Source: Prauserella endophytica (GTDB lineage: Bacteria; Actinomycetota; Actinomycetes; Mycobacteriales; Pseudonocardiaceae). From it: 64,000 nt of DNA. Positions 18,744-26,119 of this stretch are shown one piece after another. The DNA lies in contig NZ_SWMS01000010.1 in NCBI RefSeq assembly GCF_005146945.1, forward strand, positions 186,001 through 250,000. The letters are read 5' to 3'. The notes under the pieces were generated by a model that saw nothing but the letters and a program-made list of their open reading frames with translations, did not search any database and was not told the DNA's origin. The position numbers and the translations under genes are program-made. Every line of letters starts with the position of its first letter. Position 1 is the first letter of the stretch.

Positions 18744-19415
18744 GTGAGCGAAACCCTGAGCCACCACGCCGTTTCCGCGGCGGTCACCGACCTCGGCTGG
18801 CGCTACGTCCTGGACGGTCTCCGCGCCGGGGTGCCGGTGGAGTCCCTGCGCGCCGCCACCGACGTCGCGGCGCGGATCGTGGCCGGACTCGGCGCCGAGG
18901 CCGACGAGCACGTCGTGGTGGACTGCCGCCCCGGCGGCGTGATCTTCACCGTGCGGTCGCGGCGCACCGGGTCGGTCGAGCCCGGCGACCTCGACCTCGC
19001 CCGGCGGATCTCCGAGCTGGTGACCGGTCTCGGCCTGCGGATCACCGCCGACGCCGGCCCGTCGAGGTCCGTGCAGGCGCTGGAGATCGCCATCGACGCG
19101 CTCGATACCGCCGCCATCCGCCCGTTCTGGCGGGAGGTCCTTGGCTACACCGACGGCGCCGGGGACGCCCTCGTCGACCCTGCCGAGCAGGGCCCTGCGG
19201 TGTGGTTCCAGCGGATGACGGCCCCGCGCCCGCAACGCAACCGCGTGCACCTGGACATCTCCGTGCCGCACGATGAGGGGCCCGGGCGCGTCGAGCGGGC
19301 GCTCGCCGCGGGCGGCGTGCTGCGGTCGGACCGGTTCGCGCCCGCGTTCTGGGTGCTGGCCGACGCCGAGGGCAACGAGGCGTGTGTCAGCACGTGGCAG
19401 GGCCGCGACCCGTGA
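18744..19415 (+). CDS. Pterin-dehydratase-like plus VOC two-domain protein
   Basis: A 223-residue protein in two parts. Residues 1-105 (ending ARRISELVTGLGLR) resemble the pterin-4a-carbinolamine dehydratase fold, with the ADEHVVVDCRPGGVIFTV strand and the GDLDLARRI helix, but with only one histidine where the catalytic enzyme has a His-His pair. Residues 112-223 form a glyoxalase/VOC domain (IDALDTAAIRPFWREVLGY, ... RNRVHLDISVPHDE, ... FWVLADAEGNEACV). GTG 18744 is used because the upstream frame shadows the TetR gene. The activity is unknown. The last 29 bases overlap the convergent TetR gene. Confidence 0.8.
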   Translation: MSETLSHHAVSAAVTDLGWRYVLDGLRAGVPVESLRAATDVAARIVAGLGAEADEHVVVDCRPGGVIFTVRSRRTGSVEPGDLDLARRISELVTGLGLRITADAGPSRSVQALEIAIDALDTAAIRPFWREVLGYTDGAGDALVDPAEQGPAVWFQRMTAPRPQRNRVHLDISVPHDEGPGRVERALAAGGVLRSDRFAPAFWVLADAEGNEACVSTWQGRDP

Positions 19416-20019
19416 CGCCGTCCAGGAGGTTGCCGACGAGCGCGGTCACGAAGTCGTCGGTCACCGGCTCGTCGGGGATGAGCAGCCGGTGGTAGACCGC
19501 GCCCCAGAGCTGGTCGACGAGCACCTGCACGTCGACGTCGGCGCGGAGCTGGCCCGCTTCCCTTGCCCGTTCCAGCCGTTCGCCGGCGAGCCGCCGCCGT
19601 TGCGAGGAGTACAGCGCCCGGTAGGCCGCGGCCAGCTCCTGGTCGGTCTGGGACTGCCCGATCAGCTCGGCGAGGATGCGTCCGCCCGGGGTCTCGGTCA
19701 GCACGCGGGCGAAGGCGCGCAGCTGGCTGAGGAGGTCGGCGCGGATGTCACCGGTATCCGGGAACGCGAGCGTCTGCTCGACGGCGTGGAAGTAGCCGTC
19801 CAGGGCCAGCGCGCCCTTGGACGGCCACCATTTGTACAGCGTCGTCTTGCTGACGCCTGCCACACGTGCCACGCGTTCGAAGGTCAGCTCCGCGATCCCC
19901 TCGGCGAGCAGCAGATCGCCGACGGCGCGCAGCACGTCCGCCCGCACCTCGTCCGCGGGCCTGCGCCCTCGGCCCCGGCCTTCCCTGACGGCGGCGGGGG
20001 TCTTCGCCTCGTGCGTCAT
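19387..20019 (-). CDS. TetR-family regulator (TetR_C_11-like)
   Basis: A 210-residue TetR protein with a basic N-terminal arm (REGRGRGRRPADEVR) and the helix-turn-helix LTFERVARVAGVSKTTLYKWW at about 44-64; the KTTLYKWWPSKGAL version is typical of TetR proteins that control SDR or efflux genes. It is third in a minus-strand run with the NTF2-like gene (21-nt gap) and the SDR gene, and probably controls that operon through the paired operators at 21131-21175. Its 3' end overlaps the convergent VOC fusion gene by 29 nt. Confidence 0.9.
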   Translation of the reverse strand: MTHEAKTPAAVREGRGRGRRPADEVRADVLRAVGDLLLAEGIAELTFERVARVAGVSKTTLYKWWPSKGALALDGYFHAVEQTLAFPDTGDIRADLLSQLRAFARVLTETPGGRILAELIGQSQTDQELAAAYRALYSSQRRRLAGERLERAREAGQLRADVDVQVLVDQLWGAVYHRLLIPDEPVTDDFVTALVGNLLDGVTGRGPATC

Positions 20020-20040
20020 GTGTCGATCCTCCCCGGTCGC

Positions 20041-20349
20041 TCAGCCGATGCGCAGTACGGCGATCAGTCCGTCGCGCGTGCCGTTGTAGCCGTCGCCGGT
20101 CACGGTGAGCGCGACGACGTGGCTGTCGGGGGAGGGGCCGGCCTCGGTCCCGACGAGCTTGAACCGGGACCGCACGCCGATGTCGTCGGTGCGGTCCCGG
20201 TCGCGCACGCCGTCCCGGCCGTTGTGCTCGCGGCCGCAGTCGTGGAGCTGGGCGTCCTCGGGGAACGTGGCGGCGAGCGCCTCGACGTCGCCGCGGTCGG
20301 TCCCGTCGATGAACGTCCGGATCGCCGCGGGCGGCTCGATGGTGGTCAT
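20041..20349 (-). CDS. Small NTF2/SnoaL-like protein
   Basis: A 102-residue protein with the NTF2-like helix-strand pattern: IRTFIDGTDRGDVEALAATFPEDA, then a strand with D/HDCGRE, then late strands HVVALTVTGDGYNGTRDGLIAVLRI. SnoaL-like proteins bind small hydrophobic ligands and a few are cyclases or isomerases. It sits between the SDR gene (26 nt upstream) and the TetR gene (21 nt downstream) in one transcription unit. A paired SDR and NTF2-like protein suggests processing of one small molecule, perhaps the one sensed by the TetR. No catalytic residues can be assigned. Confidence 0.8.
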   Translation of the reverse strand: MTTIEPPAAIRTFIDGTDRGDVEALAATFPEDAQLHDCGREHNGRDGVRDRDRTDDIGVRSRFKLVGTEAGPSPDSHVVALTVTGDGYNGTRDGLIAVLRIG

Positions 20350-20375
20350 GGTCGGCTCCCTCCCGCCGGTGATGG

Positions 20376-21116
20376 TCAGGCGAGGCCGCCGTTGGCGAAG
20401 AGGACCTGGCCGTTGACCCAGCGCGCCGGGCCGGCGAGGAAGGCGACGGTCTCGGCGATGTCCCCTGGCTGCCCGAGCCGCTCCAGCGGGGTGGCCTTGG
20501 CGAAACGGTCGACGGTGTTCTCGTCCTTGCCGTCGAGGAACAGCGGGGTGGCGGTCGGCCCCGGGGCGACGGCGTTGACGGTGACGTCCCGGCCGCGCAG
20601 TTCGCGGGCGAGGATCAGGGTCAGGCTCTCCACGGCGGCCTTGCTGGCGACGTAGGCGCCGTAGGTGGGCAGCTGTGTGCGGGTCACCGACGTCGAGAAG
20701 TTGACGATCGCGCCGCCTTCGCGGACGCGGCGGGCCGCCTGCTGGTCGACCACGAAGGTGCCGCGGATGTTGGTGCGGTGCACGCGGTCGAGGTCGTTCA
20801 GGTCGAGCGTCGCGATCGGAGAGAGGACCATGATCCCGGCCGTGTGCACGACGACGTCGAGGCCCCCGAAGGCGGACTCGACGGCGTCGAACGCCGTGGC
20901 CATGGCGGCCTCGTCCGCGACGTCACCGCCGACCGCGATCGCCCGGCCGCCCTCGGCGGTGATGGCCTGCACGGTTTCGTCGGCCTTCTCCTTGCGGCCC
21001 GCGTAGTGGATGGCGACCGCGATGCCGTCCCGCGCGAGCCGTTCGGCGACGGCCCGGCCGATGCCCCCGGAGCCGCCGGTGACCAGGGCAACGCGGTTGG
21101 TGGTGGGACTGCTCAT
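20376..21116 (-). CDS. Short-chain dehydrogenase/reductase (SDR, 3-oxoacyl-ACP-reductase-like)
   Basis: A 246-residue classical SDR. Cofactor motif TGGSGGIG (about 14-21), HTAGIM in place of NNAG, catalytic serine in NFSTSV, and the YGAYVASKA Tyr-Lys motif. The basic residue in YAGRKEKA after the second strand suggests NADPH. The ATG has an ideal AGGAGG site (complement of 21123-21128). It heads the SDR, NTF2-like, TetR operon and is divergent from the ester-cyclase-like gene across an AT-rich promoter with two operator copies. Confidence 0.92.
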   Translation of the reverse strand: MSSPTTNRVALVTGGSGGIGRAVAERLARDGIAVAIHYAGRKEKADETVQAITAEGGRAIAVGGDVADEAAMATAFDAVESAFGGLDVVVHTAGIMVLSPIATLDLNDLDRVHRTNIRGTFVVDQQAARRVREGGAIVNFSTSVTRTQLPTYGAYVASKAAVESLTLILARELRGRDVTVNAVAPGPTATPLFLDGKDENTVDRFAKATPLERLGQPGDIAETVAFLAGPARWVNGQVLFANGGLA

Positions 21117-21130
21117 GTTGTGCCTCCTAT

Positions 21131-21175
21131 ATGAACTATGCGTCCATATAAGCAGCTAATGAACGAGCTGTCCAT
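21131..21175. promoter_or_regulatory. Duplicated 6-5-6 operator between SDR operon and cyclase-like gene
   Basis: Two copies of ATGAAC-N5-GTCCAT lie at 21131-21147 and 21159-21175, 28 bp centre to centre. Each is an inverted repeat with the same single mismatch (GTCCAT against the exact complement GTTCAT). The interval is markedly AT-rich for this genome. The first site begins 14 nt upstream of the SDR start, next to its ribosome site. The TetR protein at 19387-20019 is the obvious candidate ligand. Confidence 0.7.
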
Positions 21176-21260
21176 ATCTTTCGCCCACAAAACCCGGGCT
21201 GGACACGTCCGCTCCGCCGGGTGTCCAGTGTGCGGAGGGGTAGTCGCGAAGGAGGTCCTG

Positions 21261-21704
21261 ATGATGACACCGGAGGAGCGCAGGGACGCGATGCGCCGGC
21301 TGGCGGACGAGCTGTGGAACCGGGGCAACCTCGACGTCTGCGACGAGTTGTTCGCGGCGCACTGTTCCTTTCACGACCCGAGCTTTCCCATCGACGGAGT
21401 CGCGGGAATGAAACAGCAGGTCGCCGAGCTCAGGCAGGCCCAGCCCGACCTGCACATGGACGTGCACGACGTCCTCGTGGACGGAGACCTCACCTGTGCC
21501 CGCTGGACCATGGGCGGCACCGCCCGCAACGAGTTCCGCGGCCTGCCCGCCACGGGCAGGAGCTACGTGATGACCGGCATGACGTTCGACAAGTGGGAGG
21601 GCGACCGGATCGTCGAGGAATGGGTCAACTACGACCTGCTCGGGGCACTCCAGCAGGCGGGGCTCATCCCCGAGACGGCCAGTCCGCCGTCCGCCACGGA
21701 GTGA
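21261..21704 (+). CDS. SnoaL-like ester cyclase family protein
   Basis: A 147-residue SnoaL/ester-cyclase protein. It begins TPEERRDAMRRLADELWNRGN, followed by the family core FHDPSFPIDGVAGMKQQVAELRQAQPDL and the late WVNYDLLGALQQAGLIP ending. The ATG at 21261 is selected because GGAGG lies 5 nt upstream (21251-21255); the open frame extends to 21138 through the operators. SnoaL relatives close polyketide rings or hydrate small aromatics, but most stand-alone copies are uncharacterised. It is divergent from the SDR operon and shares its operators, so co-regulation is likely. Confidence 0.85.
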   Translation: MMTPEERRDAMRRLADELWNRGNLDVCDELFAAHCSFHDPSFPIDGVAGMKQQVAELRQAQPDLHMDVHDVLVDGDLTCARWTMGGTARNEFRGLPATGRSYVMTGMTFDKWEGDRIVEEWVNYDLLGALQQAGLIPETASPPSATE

Positions 21705-21832
21705 ACCGGAGCCCTGGTGCCGCGGCACCGGGGCTCCACTGTGGACGAGACCGGCGCGGTTGACTCCGTTCGGCGGCGGGGGCGGCCGGAGTTTCGCGCT
21801 AGCGTTGGGGAACCGTCGGCCGAGGGGGACTC

Positions 21833-22243
21833 GTGGACTTACCGCGCCGGGACCGAGCCGCCCTCGCCTTGCTGCTGGGCCATGCCGCCCTGCTCGCGGG
21901 CCCCATCCTGTGGACGGCGTTCCATCCGCTCGCGACCGTCAGCGCCACGGCCTGGGCGGGGCTGGTCCTGGGGGTCGTCCTCGTCGCGGCCGTCGTGCTC
22001 CGGCGACAGCGGGACTTCTGGGTCGCCCTCGTCGCGCTGGACGCGATGTGGCTCCTCGCGCACGCCATCTCCGCCGTCTCGCAACTGCCCGGAGTTCCGC
22101 TGCTGGCCGCCTTCACGGCCACCGGCCTCGCCCGGCCGCTGATCCTGCTGTCCGCTCCCGTACGGCGTCTCGTGCCGCCCGCCGCGACCTCGGAGCGGGG
22201 TCAGCCCGCCGCCAGCAGCACCACCCCGTCGTCGTCGGCGTAG
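21833..22243 (+). CDS. Small four-helix membrane protein of unknown function
   Basis: A 136-residue hydrophobic protein with four predicted membrane segments (about 9-27, 35-55, 62-80 and 86-106) separated by short polar turns, then a serine/threonine/proline tail. No enzyme motif is visible. GTG 21833 has a GAGGGGG stretch 5-10 nt upstream. Its last 43 bases overlap the convergent rraA gene. The tail may therefore be dictated by the rraA coding sequence. I do not recognise the family. Confidence 0.65.
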   Translation: MDLPRRDRAALALLLGHAALLAGPILWTAFHPLATVSATAWAGLVLGVVLVAAVVLRRQRDFWVALVALDAMWLLAHAISAVSQLPGVPLLAAFTATGLARPLILLSAPVRRLVPPAATSERGQPAASSTTPSSSA

Positions 22244-22680
22244 AGCCGATCTCCCGGCAGGAAGGTCACCCCGCCGAACCCGACCGGCACGTCGAGCGCG
22301 CCGTGGCCGGCCTTCGAGCTCTTGCGCGGGTTCGTGCCGAGCGCCTTGATGCCGAGCGGAAGCTCCGCGAGCACGGCGCTGTCGCGTACGGCTCCGTTGA
22401 CGATCAGGCCGGCCCAGCCGTTGTCGGCGGCGGAGCGAGCGATGAGATCGCCCGTCAGCGCGGTGTGCAGCGAGCCCCGGCCGTCGATCACCAGCACACA
22501 GCCCTCTCCCGGCGTGCGCAGCAGCTCGCGCACCAGGCCGTTGTCCTGGTAGCACGACACGGTCCGCACGCGGCCGCAGAACGACCGGTGCGCGCCGAAC
22601 TGGCGGAACTGCGTGTCGCATACGCGGAGGCGGTCGCCGTGCTCGTCCACGAGGTCGGCGGTGGCGAAGGTGTCGGTCAC
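22201..22680 (-). CDS. rraA: RraA-family protein (RNase E inhibitor / HMG-CHA aldolase fold)
   Basis: A 159-residue protein close to the length of Escherichia coli RraA (161). It starts [19 protein letters not shown] and keeps the family blocks [33 protein letters not shown] and [12 protein letters not shown], ending [12 protein letters not shown]. RraA binds RNase E; the same fold includes 4-hydroxy-4-methyl-2-oxoglutarate aldolases, whose Arg and Asp metal-site residues (GAVRDS, and Asp in the GDR region) are also present. GTG 22680 with AAAGGA upstream is chosen. Either role is possible; the subgroup naming favours RraA. Confidence 0.85.
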   Translation of the reverse strand: MTDTFATADLVDEHGDRLRVCDTQFRQFGAHRSFCGRVRTVSCYQDNGLVRELLRTPGEGCVLVIDGRGSLHTALTGDLIARSAADNGWAGLIVNGAVRDSAVLAELPLGIKALGTNPRKSSKAGHGALDVPVGFGGVTFLPGDRLYADDDGVVLLAAG

Positions 22681-22819
22681 GTCGTGGGTTCCTTTCGTCC
22701 AGTGCGCCCAGCAGGCTATAACCTCTGGGCTCGGCGAATGGGAGCTGCCGCAGGCTCGCGCAGGGGGCGGGCGCGAGCCGGGGGAGCGGACGAAGGAGGA
22801 CGAGGAACACCGGCTGCTG

Positions 22820-22933
22820 ATGGAGAACGTGATCGTGCGGGACAGCGGCACCGCCGAGACGGTGCCGCGGGAGCACATCGGGACCAAGCCTCGGCGCGAA
22901 GGCGATGTGGCGGCGGCTCATGACGGCCCATGA
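22820..22933 (+). CDS. Possible 37-residue small ORF coupled to the MFS gene
   Basis: ATG 22820 opens a 37-codon frame ([10 protein letters not shown] ... AAAHDGP) whose TGA overlaps the ATG of the MFS transporter (ATGA at 22930-22933), a typical translational-coupling arrangement. The transporter has no good ribosome site of its own, which supports coupling. The ribosome site in front of this ORF is weak and distant. The peptide is charged and unrecognised. Low confidence. Confidence 0.25.
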   Translation: MENVIVRDSGTAETVPREHIGTKPRREGDVAAAHDGP

Positions 22934-24105
22934 CTGAGGGCACGCGTGGTCGCGCCTGGGCGCTGCTCACCCACGCGGCGCTGACCCAGGCCGTGACGTT
23001 CGTGCTGCGTCCGGCGACGTCGTACCGCGCGCTGGAGCTCGACATGTCGCCCGCGTGGCTCGGGGTGCTCTCGGGGACGTTCGCGCTGGTGCCGTTGGTG
23101 CTGGCGCTGCCTGCCGGGCACGTCGTCGACCGGCTGGGTGAGCGCCGCGTGCTGATCGCGGGCGGGGTGCTGCTCACGGCGGCGGGCGGCGCCTTCCTGA
23201 TCTTCGGCGGCTCCATCCCGGGGCTCGTGGTCGCGAGCATCGTGCTCGGCACGGCGCACCTGTGCGCCGTGGTGGGGCAGCAGGCGCTCGTTGCGAACAC
23301 GACCTCCTCCGGCAGGCTCGACGCCGCCTTCGGCTACTACACCTTCGCGGCGTCGGCGGGGCAGGCCGCGGGACCGCTGCTCATCGTCCTCTTCGGAGGC
23401 TCAAAGGCCATTCCCGACACCACGCCGGTGTTCCAGGGCGCCGCGCTGATCGCGGTGGTCGTGCTCGCGTGCTCCTTCGCGATTCGCGACGGCGCACGCG
23501 CAGCCGAGCGCGATGCCGCCGCGCCCAGCGGGGTCGGCGGGCTGCTCCGCCTGCCCGGACTGGTGCGGGCGCTGCTCACGAGCTGCGTGGTGCTGGCGGC
23601 GGTGGACATCTCGCTGGTCTACCTTCCCGCGCTCGGCGCCGAGCGCGGCATCGCGTCCGGAGTGGTCGGTGCACTGCTCGGGCTGCGCGCCGTGTCGTCG
23701 ATGACCTCCCGCCTGTTCCTCGGCAGGCTCACGCGCCTGCTCGGCCGCAAGCGCGTGCTGCTCGTGAGCATCGCGGCGTCGGCGGCCGGACTCGCGCTCG
23801 CGGCGGCCCCGGTGCCGGTGTGGGTACTGGCCGTGGCCGTCATGGTGGCCGGGCTGGGGCTCGGTGTCGGGCAGCCGCTGACGATGTCCTGGCTCGCCGA
23901 GTCGGCCCCGCCGGGGATGCGCGGCCGGGCGATGTCGCTGCGGCTCACCGGCAACCGTGCCGGGCAGGTCATCGTGCCCGGCACGATCGGGCTGGTCGCC
24001 GCCGGGCTCGGCGCGGCAGGGGTGCTGTGGGTGACCGCCGCGGGCCTCGCGTGGACGGGGTTCGCCGCGCGCAAGCTCGCCGTTGACCGCCCGCCCGACT
24101 CGTGA
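22930..24105 (+). CDS. MFS transporter (drug/metabolite type)
   Basis: A 391-residue, 12-helix major facilitator. Loop 2-3 contains GHVVDRLGERRVLI, the MFS signature, and the mirrored loop 8-9 contains FLGRLTRLLGRKRVLL. Helix 11 shows GNRAGQVIVPGTIGL. The family relation is to actinobacterial efflux or metabolite carriers, with no clear substrate motif. No ribosome site precedes the ATG, which instead overlaps the stop of a short upstream ORF. It ends 6 nt before the convergent glucosidase stop. Confidence 0.85.
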   Translation: MTEGTRGRAWALLTHAALTQAVTFVLRPATSYRALELDMSPAWLGVLSGTFALVPLVLALPAGHVVDRLGERRVLIAGGVLLTAAGGAFLIFGGSIPGLVVASIVLGTAHLCAVVGQQALVANTTSSGRLDAAFGYYTFAASAGQAAGPLLIVLFGGSKAIPDTTPVFQGAALIAVVVLACSFAIRDGARAAERDAAAPSGVGGLLRLPGLVRALLTSCVVLAAVDISLVYLPALGAERGIASGVVGALLGLRAVSSMTSRLFLGRLTRLLGRKRVLLVSIAASAAGLALAAAPVPVWVLAVAVMVAGLGLGVGQPLTMSWLAESAPPGMRGRAMSLRLTGNRAGQVIVPGTIGLVAAGLGAAGVLWVTAAGLAWTGFAARKLAVDRPPDS

Positions 24106-24111
24106 GCGCGT

Positions 24112-25461
24112 TCAGCCCGGCTGCGCCCACGCCTTGGCGCCGGCCGCCACCGGGAGCGGCGCGAAGCACGTGCGCAGATCGGCCAGGGCGCACCACGCGG
24201 GCCTGCGCTTCGGCAGGTAGCCCTCGGGCACGCCGTTGCCCGCGATCGTCTCGCGGTAGGCGGGCACCGCGTCGGTCGGCTTCCGCGTGAGCGAAGGATC
24301 CGTCAGCGCGTCCACTGTGTACAGCCCGAACCGGGGCCGGTAGCTGCCCCACTCGTAGTTGTCCGTGATGCTCCAGTAGTTGTAGCCCATGACGTTCACG
24401 CCCTCGGCCATCGCGCGTTGCAGCCAGTACAGGTGGTCACGCAGGTGGTCGGCGCGGGTGTAGCCGTCGGGCCTCGGCTGCCCGTTGTCCGTCGGCATCC
24501 CGTTCTCCACGACGTACAGCGGCAGCCCGGGGAACTTTCGCTGGTAGGTCTTGAGCGCGTAGTAGAGCCCGTCCGGCTGCGGGTCGATGCGCCAGAACTC
24601 GTCGGTCAGGCCGTGGATCGCCGTAAGGTTGTCGAGACTCGCGCCGTAGTAGTAGTCGACGCCGACGAAGTCGAGCTTGTCCTTGACCTTGTCGATGAAC
24701 GCCGCGTCGTCGAACCACTGCAGCGGCGGCGGTTTCACCGCCAGGTTGCTGCTCACCCGCGCGCCGGGGTCGAGCTCGTGGATGAGGTCGTAGCCCTGGC
24801 GGTGGGCGCTCACCAGGTTGCGCATCATCGCGCCGGACTGGAAGGCGTTGAGCCCGCCGTTGCGCTCCTCGAACGACCGGTACACCGTCGGCTCGTTGAA
24901 GGTGATCCACAGCGCGCCCTGCCCCGCGTAGCGCTGCACCACCAGCCGGGCGAAGGAGAGCCAGCTGGAGACGGTCGACGGGTTGGTCCAGCCGCCGCGG
25001 TCGACGATCCACCCGGGGTGCGTGAAGTGGGTGAGCGTGAGCATCGGGGTCATCCCGGCGGCCTTGATCTCACGCACCATGCCGTCGTAGAGCGCGAGGG
25101 CCTCCTCGTCGATCTCGCCCGGCCTCGGCTCGATCCTCGGCCACTCGAGGCTGACGCGGAACGTGTTGACGCCCATCTCCTTCGCCAGCGCGATGTCCTC
25201 GGCGTAGCGGTTGCGGAAGTCCACCGCGTTCGCGTACGGGTCACGCACCGTCTCGGCTTGGGCGTCGACGTACCGCCGCCAGTTGCTGTCGGGTGCGGCG
25301 CCCTCCGACTGGAACCCCGCCGTCGCGACGCCCCAGTGGAACCCCGGCGGCACCGGGGGAACCGGCACGGGGGCGCTCGCGTGCGCCGGTCCGGACAGCG
25401 CGGTGGGCAGCGTCAGCGCGGCCACGACGCTCGTGACGGCCAGTCTCCGCTTGATCGACAT
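24112..25461 (-). CDS. Secreted glycoside hydrolase family 1 beta-glucosidase-like enzyme
   Basis: A 449-residue GH1 protein with a signal peptide: basic MSIKRRLA, hydrophobic core, and cleavage likely after AHA (27-ish). The general acid/base is Glu190 in TFNEPTV and the nucleophile Glu319 in VVENGMP; HFTHP and the late WSITDNYEW also match GH1. Most bacterial GH1 enzymes are cytoplasmic, so a secreted one is unusual. It cleaves beta-linked glycosides outside the cell, perhaps plant glycosides. It is divergent from a TetR gene across only 53 nt containing two operators. Confidence 0.92.
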   Translation of the reverse strand: MSIKRRLAVTSVVAALTLPTALSGPAHASAPVPVPPVPPGFHWGVATAGFQSEGAAPDSNWRRYVDAQAETVRDPYANAVDFRNRYAEDIALAKEMGVNTFRVSLEWPRIEPRPGEIDEEALALYDGMVREIKAAGMTPMLTLTHFTHPGWIVDRGGWTNPSTVSSWLSFARLVVQRYAGQGALWITFNEPTVYRSFEERNGGLNAFQSGAMMRNLVSAHRQGYDLIHELDPGARVSSNLAVKPPPLQWFDDAAFIDKVKDKLDFVGVDYYYGASLDNLTAIHGLTDEFWRIDPQPDGLYYALKTYQRKFPGLPLYVVENGMPTDNGQPRPDGYTRADHLRDHLYWLQRAMAEGVNVMGYNYWSITDNYEWGSYRPRFGLYTVDALTDPSLTRKPTDAVPAYRETIAGNGVPEGYLPKRRPAWCALADLRTCFAPLPVAAGAKAWAQPG

Positions 25462-25473
25462 GCCGGCCAGTAT

Positions 25474-25510
25474 GCAAGGGTTCCCTTGCGCGGCGCAAGG
25501 CTATCCTTGC
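25474..25510. promoter_or_regulatory. Tandem TetR operators between GH1 and TetR genes
   Basis: Site 1 at 25474-25489 is GCAAGGG-TT-CCCTTGC and site 2 at 25495-25510 is GCAAGG-CTAT-CCTTGC. Both are exact inverted repeats 16 bp long with the same outer half-site GCAAGG. Centres are 21 bp apart, two helical turns, as for repressors that bind as pairs of dimers on one face. Site 2 ends 4 nt before the TetR ATG and site 1 begins 12 nt before the glucosidase ATG, so binding should shut both promoters. Confidence 0.85.
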
Positions 25511-25514
25511 ACCC

Positions 25515-26087
25515 ATGTCCGGTGATACGCGTGCGCGCATTCTGGCCGAGGCGCTGCGTCAGTTCGCCGCGCGCGGATTCGACGGCACCACGATCAGCTC
25601 CATCGAGCGCGGCGTAGGGCTGGCCGAGGGAACGGGCTCGTTCTACCGGCACTTCCCGTCCAAGCGAGCGGTGTTCGACGCGGTCGTCGAGCACGAGCTC
25701 GCCCGGCTGCGCGCGATCCGCCCCGAGCGGGAACCCCGCACCGCCGAGGGCGGCACGCGCCCGCTCAGCGAGCGTCTCGCCGACGACCTGCGGTTCCTGC
25801 GCGAGGTCCGCCCGCTCGTCGAGATCCTGATCCGTGAGCGCGACGGCATGCCACACGTCGCCGAGCGCGTCCGCGACGTGCTCGTGGAACGGGGACTCGC
25901 CGGGATCGCCGGCGACCTCGCCGCCGACGGCGAGCCGGGCTGGGAGGACCCGGAGGCCGCCGCGACCGTGCTGCTGTGCGCCACGGTGGGCTACTTCCTC
26001 ACCACGGAGTTCTTCGGCGACGTTCCCGGCGGGGTGAACGCCGGGCGCTACGCCCGCAGCCTCGCGAGGCTGCTCGGCGGAACCTGA
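25515..26087 (+). CDS. TetR-family regulator of the GH1 gene
   Basis: A 190-residue TetR protein starting TRARILAEALRQFAARGFDGTT, with recognition region VGLAEGTGSFYRHFPSKRAVFDAVVE at about 35-60. The C-terminal domain is the short form of about 130 residues. Its ATG lies 4 nt after an exact operator copy, so translation and transcription starts are within reach of repression. Being divergent from a secreted glucosidase, it probably senses a released sugar-free aglycone rather than a sugar, an inference from TetR ligand preference for hydrophobic molecules. Confidence 0.9.
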   Translation: MSGDTRARILAEALRQFAARGFDGTTISSIERGVGLAEGTGSFYRHFPSKRAVFDAVVEHELARLRAIRPEREPRTAEGGTRPLSERLADDLRFLREVRPLVEILIRERDGMPHVAERVRDVLVERGLAGIAGDLAADGEPGWEDPEAAATVLLCATVGYFLTTEFFGDVPGGVNAGRYARSLARLLGGT

Positions 26088-26119
26088 CCCGCGGCCCCCG
26101 GCGGGTTCAGAATGGGGGG

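Noticed and set aside
22201..22243. Overlap of the small membrane protein and rraA read as evidence that one is false
   Set aside because: Convergent 3' overlaps of this size also occur at 19387-19415 between two solid genes, so overlap alone does not argue against either.
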